The translations under genes and the position numbers were made by a program. Source: Sphingobacterium bambusae (GTDB lineage: Bacteria; Bacteroidota; Bacteroidia; Sphingobacteriales; Sphingobacteriaceae). From it: a stretch of DNA of 64,000 nt. Positions 34,375-42,721 of this stretch are shown here, in pieces. The DNA lies in assembly GCF_033955345.1 (NCBI RefSeq), contig NZ_CP138332.1:3782001-3846000 (forward strand). Reading direction: 5' to 3'. Within the stretch, counting starts at the first letter, position 1. Every line of letters starts with the position of its first letter. A model generated the notes under the pieces. It had not been told where the DNA came from and searched no databases. It worked only from the letters and a program-made list of their open reading frames with translations.

Positions 34375-34858
34375 CAAACTCTTCGAGAACAACCTCTACA
34401 TGTTCTTTCAATATGGTCGAAAGCTTTAGGCCATAGTAGTCGCTGAAAAGCGGGAATTGATGATGTGATCGGTCGATCAACACCGCCGTGCGCATTTTCT
34501 TGAGCGGAACATCTAAAAACAAGCCTAAGCCGTATGCCAATGTTCTTCCACTGTTCAAAACATCGTCGATTAAAATAATGACTTTGTCTTTAGCGGTTTC
34601 TAATGAGCCGTCGGTAGAAGCTTCCAAACTACGTTTGGTTTTCGCAATATTAACCTTCAGTAGTTCAAATGTTTTCTCTGGAGCAATGCCGCTCAAAATG
34701 TCTTGTAGTCTTTTTGCGAACACATAACCACGATCAGCGATACCCACCAACACGATGGATTCTTCTTCAAAATTATCTTCCAATATTTGATAAGCGATAC
34801 GGATGGATTTCTGACGAATTTGCTCTTTATCTAAGATAAGGGTTCTTTTAGTAGACAT
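34343..34858 (-). CDS. PyrR-like phosphoribosyltransferase
   Basis: 171 residues of type I phosphoribosyltransferase fold. The PRPP loop is VIILIDDVLNSGRTLA, and GIADRGYVFAKRL takes the place of the PyrR IQPRGTYLAKRI. It is a paralogue of the pyrR product at 2039-2590, but pyr genes are not adjacent, and the substrate is unknown (uracil, purine base or regulatory). Its 3' end lies inside the hairpin shared with mltD. Upstream, a perfect terminator separates it from the NlpC/P60 gene. Confidence 0.8.
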   Translation of the reverse strand: MSTKRTLILDKEQIRQKSIRIAYQILEDNFEEESIVLVGIADRGYVFAKRLQDILSGIAPEKTFELLKVNIAKTKRSLEASTDGSLETAKDKVIILIDDVLNSGRTLAYGLGLFLDVPLKKMRTAVLIDRSHHQFPLFSDYYGLKLSTILKEHVEVVLEEFDHVEDAAWLS

Positions 34859-34950
34859 GTTCTGTGCTTTGATTACTAAAGGCTAAAATACGAAATCTTT
34901 TAAATAAAATCCGTAGGAATCGATCTTTAGGAGTTGTTCCTTTGTGCAAT

Positions 34951-34986
34951 AAAAAAGGTCTAGATTGTTTAATCTAGACCTTTTTT
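34951..34986. terminator. Strong terminator between the NlpC/P60 and phosphoribosyltransferase genes
   Basis: A perfect 16-bp stem (34951-34966 with 34971-34986), loop GTTT, A-run on one side and T-run on the other. It lies 20 nt after the C40 peptidase stop. Confidence 0.9.
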
Positions 34987-35006
34987 ATTATATGATGAAA
35001 TAGAAA

Positions 35007-35588
35007 CTAATTCAAATTTTTGTTTTCGTCGTCCAACCCTGCATTTGCAGTCATTGTACCTGGTTCTTCTACCGGTCTTCCGCCATTGTAGTAGTAGCGT
35101 TTCCAATAGGCTTCGTTTAGGTTGCTCACCATCACGCCTCGACTTGATGAAGCATGTGCAAATTTGTCGTCACCAAGGTAGACGCCAACATGTGTGATGT
35201 GTCTGCTACGAATCTTAAAGAACACTAAGTCGCCAGGTTGCAAATCATTTTTACGGATCTGCTTTACGTTAGCATACTGATTACGGCTGTTGTAACCGAT
35301 CGTCGTGTTAAATACATTTTCATAAACCGCCAATGAAAACTTAGAACAATCAATTCCATTTTTCGAATCACCTCCCAAACGATAAGGAGTGCCTACCCAT
35401 TCGTACACAAATTGGTAAAGCTTGGTGTTAGCCATCGCATTGGAGGCAACGCCCATGATTTGTGAAAAATATTCTTTAGCTAGGTTATCCGGATCGGAAG
35501 AGGTGGTTTTTGATTTGGTTGTTTGTGCCTGCGACACTAGACATAAGCCTATGAAGAGCATTCCTGCTACTAGTTTCTTTGTATTCAT
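35007..35588 (-). CDS. NlpC/P60 (C40) family wall peptidase
   Basis: 193 residues: signal peptide (cleavage at about SQAQ), helical N terminus and an NlpC/P60 domain (about 55-175). Catalytic residues are Cys81 (GIDCSKF), His133 (ITHVGVYLG) and a third polar His145 (FAHASS). Such enzymes cut gamma-D-Glu-diamino acid bonds in peptidoglycan stem peptides. The GTPYRLGGDSKNGIDCSKF motif is standard. It is upstream of a strong terminator. No SH3 or lipid anchor is present, so it is probably periplasmic. Confidence 0.9.
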   Translation of the reverse strand: MNTKKLVAGMLFIGLCLVSQAQTTKSKTTSSDPDNLAKEYFSQIMGVASNAMANTKLYQFVYEWVGTPYRLGGDSKNGIDCSKFSLAVYENVFNTTIGYNSRNQYANVKQIRKNDLQPGDLVFFKIRSRHITHVGVYLGDDKFAHASSSRGVMVSNLNEAYWKRYYYNGGRPVEEPGTMTANAGLDDENKNLN

Positions 35589-35827
35589 TTGTTCGCTTAA
35601 ATTACAACTTCTTTATACACTGTCTTGTATTTTCTACAGGACTGAAGCAAAACTAATACATAATGTGTACGGTTCCAAACATTTTCTTGATTTTTTAATG
35701 ACAATTTAACGAATTTTAACATTTTATTTTACATACTAAAACCATTAAGTTTACGTTGTAGCAAATCAACATGTAAACCTTAGACTGGGGCTCTTCTTGA
35801 TAAATTTTCAAAAAAAGTGAAAAATTA
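35589..35827. other. Intergenic stretch without a gene
   Basis: The AT-rich region between the C40 peptidase and the thr leader. I see no ORF, repeat or clear promoter for the peptidase; the thr promoter and attenuator begin at 35828. Confidence 0.6.
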
Positions 35828-35860
35828 TTTGATATATCTAAAGATTAACTCCTATATTTA
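35828..35860 (+). promoter_or_regulatory. Candidate thr operon promoter
   Basis: TTTG (35828-35831) and TATATTTA (35853-35860) with a 21-nt spacer approximate the Bacteroidetes -33/-7 pair. Transcription would start near 35864, 15 nt before the leader peptide. Confidence 0.4.
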
Positions 35861-35878
35861 AAAAGTTTTTAAAAGACC

Positions 35879-35944
35879 ATGTACAGACACACTATTATTA
35901 CATCCATTATTATTACCACCGGGATATTATATCGGAGGAAGTAA
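35879..35944 (+). CDS. thrL: thr operon leader peptide
   Basis: A 21-residue frame, MYRHTIITSIIITTGILYRRK, too short for ordinary gene callers. It has four Thr and six Ile codons, concentrated at residues 5-16, as expected for an attenuator that reads charged tRNA-Thr and tRNA-Ile. E. coli ThrL (also about 21 residues, Thr/Ile-rich) is the functional analogue. The 8-nt GGAGGAAG over its last codons (35934-35941) can pair with the 5' arm of the terminator at 35979-36008. The stop codon TAA is at 35942-35944. thrA starts 102 nt later. Confidence 0.8.
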   Translation: MYRHTIITSIIITTGILYRRK

Positions 35945-36008
35945 TTCTATTGTATAAATAAGTGTACACGACATATAGAGCCTTCCTCCTCCGGGGAAGG
36001 CTTTTTTT
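35934..36008 (+). terminator. thr attenuator: terminator and competing antiterminator
   Basis: Terminator: AGCCTTCC (35979-35986), 8-nt loop, GGAAGGCT (35995-36002), then seven Ts. Antiterminator: GGAGGAAG (35934-35941) is exactly complementary to CTTCCTCC (35982-35989), which overlaps the terminator's left arm. A ribosome stalled on the Thr/Ile codons leaves GGAGGAAG free and blocks termination; a ribosome at the stop codon covers it and permits termination. Confidence 0.8.
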
Positions 36009-36046
36009 ATTGAAACACACTATTTTAAAATTATAAAAAGACGAAA

Positions 36047-38494
36047 ATGAAAGTATTAAAGTTCGGTGGAACGTCAGTCGGGACGGTGGAGAGCATCAGC
36101 GCAGTACTGGATATTGTTAAGAAGTCCTTTGACGAGGGAGAAAAGCCCCTAGTGGTTTTATCAGCGATGTCTGGGGTAACGAACCTGCTTACCAAGATGG
36201 CAGAGCATGCGGCAGAACGACTTCCCTTCGAGGACGATCTGAAACTTTTGGAAGAACGGCATTTCGAAGTTGTAAAGAAATTGATAGCTGTAAAATTTCA
36301 AAACCCGGTATTTACCAAACTGAAGCTTATGCTGAACGATTTGGAAGAGATACTGCAAGGCGTAAGCGCGCTGAAGGAGCTCAGCGCGCAAAGTAAAGAC
36401 CTGATTGTCTCTTTCGGTGAGCGTCTTTCCAACTACATGGTTTCCAAAGTGATGGAGCAATATGTGGCGCAGGTAGAGTTTGTAGATGCCTCGCACTATG
36501 TAAAAACCGATTCGAATTTCGGCAACGCGCATGTGAACGAGGAGCTTACCCAGCAATTGATCCAATCACTGGGGCATAGCCATGCAGATAAGTTGTTGTT
36601 TGTAACCGGCTTTATCGGTTCCAACGAAAAAGGCCGCGTGACAACGTTGGGTCGCGGTGGCTCCGACTATACAGCTGCAATATTTGGAGCTGTTTTACAG
36701 GCATCGACCATCGAGATATGGACCGATGTAAACGGTATGTTGACGGCCGATCCACGTATTGTCAAGAAAGCATTTTCGCAAACGATCCTTTCCTATACGG
36801 AAGCGATGGAACTTTCTTATTTCGGCGCCAAGGTGATCTATCCACCGACGATGATACCGGCATTTTTGAAGAAGATCCCTATCGTTATCCGGAATACTTT
36901 TGAACCTGCTTTTCCCGGCACGACTATACAGTTTGAAAGTGGTAAGTCTGCTTTTCCGATAAAAGGCATATCATCAATCTCCGATATTTCGGTGATCAAT
37001 CTATCTGGTAGCGGCATGATTGGAAAGTCTGGATTCAGTGGTCGCCTGTTTACCTTGCTGGCGCGCGAACAGATAAACGTAGTACTGATCACCCAGTCGT
37101 CTTCGGAGCACAGCATTACATTTGCAGTCAATCCAGATGATGCTGCAAAAGCGGTAAGTTTGATCGAAGCGGAATTCGAACTGGAGCTGGAAGCTAATAA
37201 GTTGCAGTTGCCGGTGGTTGAGGAGAATCTTTCGGTTTTGGCCATCGTCGGCGAAAACATGAAACGCACACCAGGCATGTCGGGGCGCTTATTTTACGCC
37301 TTGGGCCGAAATGGTATCAACGTGCGCGCTATTGCACAGGGATCCTCCGAGCTGAATATTTCGGTGATCATCGGTAAGGAAAATTTGGCTAAAGCTCTCA
37401 ATGCGGTGCACGATGCGTTCTTTGCGGCGTTGAAGAAGACATTATATGTGTTCAACGTGGGGACTGGAAACATTGGAGCCACGTTGTTCAGACAAATCCG
37501 TGAGCAGCATGATTTTCTATTGGATAATAATGATATTGAAATAAAAGTGGTCGGCGTTTCCAATTCGAGAAAGATGTTTTTTGATGTGGATGGCATCGAC
37601 TTAGAGCATTGGTCGGAGTCGTTGGAAGCCAGCGGAGAGGTGGCCGATCTGGCCTCCTTTATTGAGCGTATGCGCGCCATGAACCTACCAAATTGTGTAT
37701 TTATAGATAATACAGCGAGCAAGTTGCCCTCGACCTACTACGAGGATATCTTTAAAGCGAATATTTCGGTTGTCACTTGTAATAAAATTGCCAATTCTGG
37801 CGCATATGCCCAATACCAGCTGTTGCGCGAAACAGCGCGCAAGCATGGCGTAGATTTCTTTTATGAAACCAACGTGGGGGCAGGTTTGCCTATCGTTCGG
37901 GTCTTGAAAGACTTGATGTTAAGCGGCGATCGTCTCGTGAAGATCGAGGCTATACTATCAGGAACGATCTCCTACATCTTCAACAACTTTGTGGGCGAGG
38001 CTTCTTTCTACGAAACGGTAAAACAGGCACAAGCATTGGGATATACCGAGCCCGATCCACGGGATGACCTCGGCGGTGTGGACTTTATGCGTAAGATGTT
38101 GATCTTGGCGCGTGACGCTGGTCATGCCTTAGAACCAGAAGCGGTAGACTTGGGAGCCATATTGCCTAAGGCCTGTTTAGAGGCTTCTTCGGTGGATGAT
38201 TTTTATGCAGAACTATTAAAGGCGGATAGCTATTTCAATGGACTCAAAGAGCAGGCGGCTAGCGAAGGAAAGGTGATTCGTTATATCGGAAAACTCGAAG
38301 AGGGCAAGGTTTCTATTGCGTTGGAAATGGTAGATGAAAATCACCCATTCTATGCGCTATCGGGTAGTGACAATATCATCTCCTTCACGACAGAGCGTTA
38401 CAAAGATCGTCCATTGGTGGTGAAGGGGCCTGGCGCGGGTGCAGAAGTAACTGCGGCAGGTGTGTTTGCAGACTTAGTGAATGTAGGAGCATAA
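36047..38494 (+). CDS. thrA: Bifunctional aspartate kinase / homoserine dehydrogenase
   Basis: 815 residues. The kinase half begins KFGGTSVGTVESI and includes ACT-type regulatory segments (about 300-460). The dehydrogenase half starts about residue 465 with the nucleotide loop NVGTGNIGATLF and has ETNVGAGLPIV and the homoserine-site KxxGxGA near the end (VKGPGAGAEVTAAG). It catalyses the first and third steps from aspartate to threonine; end-product feedback through the ACT domains is expected. It is first in thrA-thrB-thrC and is controlled by the upstream attenuator. Confidence 0.97.
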   Translation: MKVLKFGGTSVGTVESISAVLDIVKKSFDEGEKPLVVLSAMSGVTNLLTKMAEHAAERLPFEDDLKLLEERHFEVVKKLIAVKFQNPVFTKLKLMLNDLEEILQGVSALKELSAQSKDLIVSFGERLSNYMVSKVMEQYVAQVEFVDASHYVKTDSNFGNAHVNEELTQQLIQSLGHSHADKLLFVTGFIGSNEKGRVTTLGRGGSDYTAAIFGAVLQASTIEIWTDVNGMLTADPRIVKKAFSQTILSYTEAMELSYFGAKVIYPPTMIPAFLKKIPIVIRNTFEPAFPGTTIQFESGKSAFPIKGISSISDISVINLSGSGMIGKSGFSGRLFTLLAREQINVVLITQSSSEHSITFAVNPDDAAKAVSLIEAEFELELEANKLQLPVVEENLSVLAIVGENMKRTPGMSGRLFYALGRNGINVRAIAQGSSELNISVIIGKENLAKALNAVHDAFFAALKKTLYVFNVGTGNIGATLFRQIREQHDFLLDNNDIEIKVVGVSNSRKMFFDVDGIDLEHWSESLEASGEVADLASFIERMRAMNLPNCVFIDNTASKLPSTYYEDIFKANISVVTCNKIANSGAYAQYQLLRETARKHGVDFFYETNVGAGLPIVRVLKDLMLSGDRLVKIEAILSGTISYIFNNFVGEASFYETVKQAQALGYTEPDPRDDLGGVDFMRKMLILARDAGHALEPEAVDLGAILPKACLEASSVDDFYAELLKADSYFNGLKEQAASEGKVIRYIGKLEEGKVSIALEMVDENHPFYALSGSDNIISFTTERYKDRPLVVKGPGAGAEVTAAGVFADLVNVGA

Positions 38495-38503
38495 GAAACA
38501 ATT

Positions 38504-39484
38504 ATGGAACTGGGAAAAAAACAATACCAAATAGATTTTAGCAAGATACTTGATCAGATTCGGGTTTTCGCACCGGCTACCGTTGCCAATATGATCTGCG
38601 GATTTGATGTGTTGGGGTTCGCCGTCGATCATCCCGGCGATGAAGTTGCCATGTATCGTGTGGCGGAACCGGGCGTTCGCATTCGTTCCATAGTGGGCGA
38701 TGAAGGGCGTTTGCCTTTAGATGCGGATAAGAATACGGTGAGTGCCTGCGTAAAAATGCTGCTTTCTCACTTAGGACTGCAGGAAGAACTGGGGGTGGAA
38801 ATCGAACTGACCAAGCATATGCCCATTGGCAGTGGGCTGGGATCGAGTTCGGCTAGTACCGTGGCGGGGCTTTTCGCTATCAACAATTTGTTGGGTAATC
38901 CGCTATCCACAGCAGAGCTGATGCCCTTTTGTGTGGAAGGAGAACGGCTAGCCTGCGGACATGGACATGCTGACAATGTGGCGCCTGCGCTGATGGGCGG
39001 AATCACGCTGATTCGCGGCTACAACCCTTTGGACGTGATCAAGCTGCCCGTGCCGGATGAATTGTATGCGGGGATCGTGTTTCCGCAGGTGGATGTACCT
39101 ACGCGCGATGCACGGCAGCTGATTAAGGAGAAAGTATTGTTGAAAGATGCGGTGACGCAATGGGGCAATATTGCAGGACTTATCGCTGGGCTCTACGAGT
39201 CGGATTACGACTTGATCAGTCGAAGTATGCACGATGTGCTTATAGAGCCTACGCGAGCAATTCTTATCCCTGAATTCTATGAAATGAAACGTATCGCGCT
39301 AGCAGCAGGAGCATTGAGTTTCGGTATTTCCGGATCAGGACCATCGGTGGTGGCTATTGCGCGCGGCAGCGATATTGCCGAGCGTGCTGCGACGGAAATC
39401 CAACAACATTTGACCGATTGCGATATCGATAGCTTGAAGTATGTTTCGGCCGTAAATGTTGGCGGCCCAAAGGTCTTAGGCTAA
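38504..39484 (+). CDS. thrB: Homoserine kinase
   Basis: 326 residues, GHMP kinase family. The ATP loop PIGSGLGSSSASTVAGL is perfect, and VFAPATVANMICGFDVLGFAV is the homoserine kinase N-terminal motif. The N terminus is about 20 residues longer than usual before VFAPATV (MELGKKQYQIDFSKILDQI). It phosphorylates homoserine to O-phosphohomoserine. It is 9 nt after thrA and 34 nt before thrC. Confidence 0.97.
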   Translation: MELGKKQYQIDFSKILDQIRVFAPATVANMICGFDVLGFAVDHPGDEVAMYRVAEPGVRIRSIVGDEGRLPLDADKNTVSACVKMLLSHLGLQEELGVEIELTKHMPIGSGLGSSSASTVAGLFAINNLLGNPLSTAELMPFCVEGERLACGHGHADNVAPALMGGITLIRGYNPLDVIKLPVPDELYAGIVFPQVDVPTRDARQLIKEKVLLKDAVTQWGNIAGLIAGLYESDYDLISRSMHDVLIEPTRAILIPEFYEMKRIALAAGALSFGISGSGPSVVAIARGSDIAERAATEIQQHLTDCDIDSLKYVSAVNVGGPKVLG

Positions 39485-39518
39485 TCCTTTTTGAAGCAAG
39501 ATAAAATAAAAGATAACG

Positions 39519-40826
39519 ATGAAATTATATAGTACCAATAATAAAGATTTACGCGTCTCCTTCCAAGATGCGGTATTCCATTCACTGCCGCAGGACAAAG
39601 GCTTGTATATGCCTGAACAGATCCCCACGCTAGATCCGGCATTTATTCGAAATATTCAGCAATATTCTTTGCAGGAAATTGCATTCCATGTTGCCCATGC
39701 GGTAATCGGGGATGCCATCCCTGCTGTTGACTTAAAGGTAATTATTGCTGATGCGATCAATTTTGATGCTCCAGTAAAATTCTTAGATGCCGAGCAGGCG
39801 GTCTTAGAATTGTTCCATGGTCCGTCCTATGCGTTCAAGGATTTTGGCGCGCGCTTTATGAGCCGTGTTATGGGCTATTTTTCCAAGCAGGGCGACCAGC
39901 TGTTGGATGTACTGGTGGCTACCTCCGGCGATACCGGCGGCGCTGTGGCGCTAGGCTTTCTTGGGGTAGAAGGCACACGCGTCACTATTCTTTATCCCAA
40001 AGGAAAGGTATCTAAAGTACAAGAAGAGCAGCTGACGACCAATGGACAGAATATTCGTGCGCTGGAGGTTGATGGTACCTTCGATGACTGTCAGGCTTTA
40101 GTGAAGAGGGCGTTTAATGATGAGGAGCTGAACAGCAGCTTACGTTTGACATCGGCCAATTCCATCAATATTGCGCGTTTGATTCCGCAAACGTTCTACT
40201 ATTTCTGGGCGTATGCACAGTTGAAGTCTCAAGGAGCAGATCAGGTCGTGTTTACGGTGCCGAGCGGTAATTTTGGAAATATTGGTGCCGGTTTGTTGGC
40301 TTATAAAATGGGGCTTCCCGTGAAACACTTTGTGGCAGGAACCAATGTAAATGATACGGTACCACGCTTTTTGCAAGATGGACAGTATGTGCCAAAACCA
40401 TCGGTGCAGACCCTAGCCAATGCTATGGATGTAGGCGATCCGAGCAACTGGGTGCGCATTCAGGATCTATTTGATCAGGATGTCGATGCCATTCGCGCAG
40501 TGGTGTCGTCTTACACGTATAACGACGAGGAAACAAAACAAGGTATGGAAGAACTTTTCGAACGATACCACTATGTTGCCTGTCCGCATACGGCAATAGC
40601 GTATCTCGCAGCCAAGCAGTATAGAAAAGAGCATGATGGTAATTATGCTTCCGTATTCCTGTCGACCGCGCATCCCTGCAAATTTCCCGACGCCATATCT
40701 GCAGAAGCTTTCCAAGCCATCCAGCTTCCAGAGGGGGCGTCCGCGTTAGCCGAAAAGGAACGCTTAGTAACGGAAATCGAGGTGGATTATGAAGCTTTCA
40801 AAGCTTATCTGCTTGCCAATAAATAA
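39519..40826 (+). CDS. thrC: Threonine synthase
   Basis: 435 residues, PLP-dependent. The PLP lysine is in SYAFKDFGARF, followed by SGDTGGAVALG, the phosphate-binding loop. The N-terminal motif MKLYSTNNKDLRVSFQDAV fits the Bacteroidetes and E. coli type. It turns O-phosphohomoserine into threonine, finishing the thrABC pathway. A strong terminator lies just after the stop and also serves the converging YceI gene. Confidence 0.97.
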   Translation: MKLYSTNNKDLRVSFQDAVFHSLPQDKGLYMPEQIPTLDPAFIRNIQQYSLQEIAFHVAHAVIGDAIPAVDLKVIIADAINFDAPVKFLDAEQAVLELFHGPSYAFKDFGARFMSRVMGYFSKQGDQLLDVLVATSGDTGGAVALGFLGVEGTRVTILYPKGKVSKVQEEQLTTNGQNIRALEVDGTFDDCQALVKRAFNDEELNSSLRLTSANSINIARLIPQTFYYFWAYAQLKSQGADQVVFTVPSGNFGNIGAGLLAYKMGLPVKHFVAGTNVNDTVPRFLQDGQYVPKPSVQTLANAMDVGDPSNWVRIQDLFDQDVDAIRAVVSSYTYNDEETKQGMEELFERYHYVACPHTAIAYLAAKQYRKEHDGNYASVFLSTAHPCKFPDAISAEAFQAIQLPEGASALAEKERLVTEIEVDYEAFKAYLLANK

Positions 40827-40847
40827 TTTTAATAGCTAGTGTGTACA

Positions 40848-40878
40848 AGAAAAGGAGGCAAACGCCTCCTTTTCTGTT
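40848..40878. terminator. Terminator after thrC (also serves yceI-like gene)
   Basis: AGAAAAGGAGGC (40848-40859), loop AAAC, GCCTCCTTTTCT (40864-40875), with T/A tracts on both sides. Confidence 0.85.
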
Positions 40879-40896
40879 ATCAATCATGTTGTGCAC

Positions 40897-41427
40897 TTAT
40901 TTGCTGACTGGAAGTTTGATGGCAATTTTTACGACTTCGCCTACCCCTTTTTTAATTAAGTTATATTCCGTTCTATTGATCTGAAATGCGCCCTCGAAGG
41001 TACCTTGGTTACCTTTTTCATGAAAGGTAAACGGTATTTGTATCGCTTTGCTGACGTTCTTGATCTGGAGGTCTCCCGTTACGAGATAGCCGGATGCCGT
41101 TTTCTTAAAGCTCTTAGATTTGAAACTTATCTTCGGATACTTCTCCACGTTGAAAAAATCTTCCGCTTTGGCGTGGTTGTTTTTAAGCCACACACCGGTC
41201 GCTATGGTATTTACATCAACCGAAACATCTATCTGTGCAGCGTCTACATGTTGTTCGTCGAACACAATTTTTCCTTGCAGTCCTTTGATTTTTCCGCTGG
41301 CCTTATCGGTGTCAAACTGGATGACATAGTCGTCTTCCTGAATTTTCCAAACGGCGTAGTAAGCCGTGCCGAATGCGCTTAGGAGGATGGCCAACAGCAG
41401 GAGTGTGGCAGAGATGTTTTTTTTCAT
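40897..41427 (-). CDS. YceI-like lipocalin-fold protein
   Basis: 176 residues. An N-terminal hydrophobic segment (MKKNISATLLLLAILLSAFG) is a signal peptide or anchor. The body (about 32-176) has YceI features: YVIQFDTDKASGKIKGLQG, FFNVEKYPKISFKSKS and a final conserved ENT-like IAIKLPV end. YceI proteins bind polyisoprenoid-type lipids in a beta-barrel; the ligand here is unknown. It converges on thrC with a shared terminator. Confidence 0.88.
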   Translation of the reverse strand: MKKNISATLLLLAILLSAFGTAYYAVWKIQEDDYVIQFDTDKASGKIKGLQGKIVFDEQHVDAAQIDVSVDVNTIATGVWLKNNHAKAEDFFNVEKYPKISFKSKSFKKTASGYLVTGDLQIKNVSKAIQIPFTFHEKGNQGTFEGAFQINRTEYNLIKKGVGEVVKIAIKLPVSK

Positions 41428-41523
41428 GGATGAGTTTTTTAGATAAAACGGATGCTGTTATAGATTGTTGTTTCTTTTTACAAATTAAGTCCTTTTATTG
41501 ACTCAACTACAAAAGCTAAGCTT

Positions 41524-41531
41524 TATTTTTG
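41524..41531 (+). promoter_or_regulatory. Promoter -7 element touching the methyltransferase start
   Basis: TATTTTTG fits TAnnTTTG and ends 5 nt before the ATG at 41537, which implies a leader of only a few nucleotides. A TTG at 41498-41500, which begins the longer frame, lies 23 nt upstream of the element and may be part of the -33 region. Confidence 0.45.
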
Positions 41532-41536
41532 TAGCG

Positions 41537-42721
41537 ATGAATAAAATAACCCTTCACCGAGGAAAAGATAAAGCTGCATGGCAGTTACATCCTTGGGTGT
41601 TCTCTGGAGCAATTGCACATATAGCGGGAAAACCAGCCAATGGTACGGTAGTCGAGGTGTTCAATGCGGAAGATGAATTTATAGCTTTTGGTGTTTACAA
41701 TGCCTTTTCTCGCGTTGCTGTTCGCTTATTGGAATGGAATCCGGAACGTGAAATTAACGATAGCTGGTGGCGCGATCGCATACAGCGCTCGATCGGTTTG
41801 CGTAAGCATTTGCTGACCGATAGCAATACCACGGTGCGGCTGATTTTTGCAGAAGCGGATTTCCTACCCGGTCTGATTGTGGACAAGTATGGCGATTTTA
41901 TGTCGGTGCAGGTGCACGCTGCGGGTGCCGAGTTGGTGAAAGAGGTGATTATCGATGAGCTCGTTGCACAGCTAAATCCAAAGGGTATTTATGAGCGCAG
42001 CGACCTGAAGTCGCGCGAACATGAGGGCTTGGCGGATGCCAATGGTTTGCGCTATGGACAGATGCCCCCTGAGTTTGTGGAGGTCATCGAAAATGGAATA
42101 CGTTATCAAATCAATATCGTTGAAGGCCAGAAATCCGGTTTTTACTGTGACCAACGTGATAACCGCTGGCTCACGGCGCAATACGCAAAAGGCAAGCGCG
42201 TACTAGATTGCTTTTGCTATTCTGGCGGCTTCACCTTGAATGCTTTTCAGCAAGGAGCTGCCGAAGTGGTTTCCGTAGACAGTTCAGCGCTGGCGATAGA
42301 TACGTTGAAGCGTAATGTTGTGGCCAATGGGTTCAATAGTGAAAGTCATCAGGCTGTACAATCCGACGTCAACAAGTATTTACGTCAGCTGGGAGAAGCC
42401 GGCGAAAAGTTTGATCTCATCGTCTTGGATCCACCGAAATATGCGCCTTCACGATCGGCATTGGAGAAGGCTTCGCGTGCATACAAAGATCTTAACCGCC
42501 GTGGCCTTATGTTGCTAGAGAGCGGTGGTCTGCTAGCCACGTTCTCCTGCTCGGGAGCCATGGATATTGATACCTTTAAGCAAGTTATTGCTTGGGCTGC
42601 GCTGGATGCCGGACGAGAGATACAGTTTATTCGACAGTTTACCCAGCCGGAGGACCATCCAATACGCGCGTCCTTTCCAGAGGGAGAATACCTCAAAGGT
42701 TTGTTGGTTAGGGTCGTTTAA
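41537..42721 (+). CDS. Class I SAM-dependent rRNA methyltransferase (RlmI/PUA type)
   Basis: 394 residues from the ATG at 41537; the longer TTG frame from 41498 runs through the promoter candidate. An N-terminal PUA-like RNA-binding part (about 1-80, with HPWVFSGAI) is followed by a Rossmann methyltransferase: FCYSGGFTLNAFQQGA for SAM and VLDPPKYAPSR for the catalytic loop. The family includes 23S rRNA m5C1962 methyltransferase RlmI, but the base is not proven here. It converges with the 42718 gene by 4 nt. Confidence 0.9.
   Translation: MNKITLHRGKDKAAWQLHPWVFSGAIAHIAGKPANGTVVEVFNAEDEFIAFGVYNAFSRVAVRLLEWNPEREINDSWWRDRIQRSIGLRKHLLTDSNTTVRLIFAEADFLPGLIVDKYGDFMSVQVHAAGAELVKEVIIDELVAQLNPKGIYERSDLKSREHEGLADANGLRYGQMPPEFVEVIENGIRYQINIVEGQKSGFYCDQRDNRWLTAQYAKGKRVLDCFCYSGGFTLNAFQQGAAEVVSVDSSALAIDTLKRNVVANGFNSESHQAVQSDVNKYLRQLGEAGEKFDLIVLDPPKYAPSRSALEKASRAYKDLNRRGLMLLESGGLLATFSCSGAMDIDTFKQVIAWAALDAGREIQFIRQFTQPEDHPIRASFPEGEYLKGLLVRVV

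Noticed and set aside
41498-41536. TTG start of the methyltransferase gene
   Set aside because: The interval holds the likely promoter and the frame from 41537 begins at the conserved residues.
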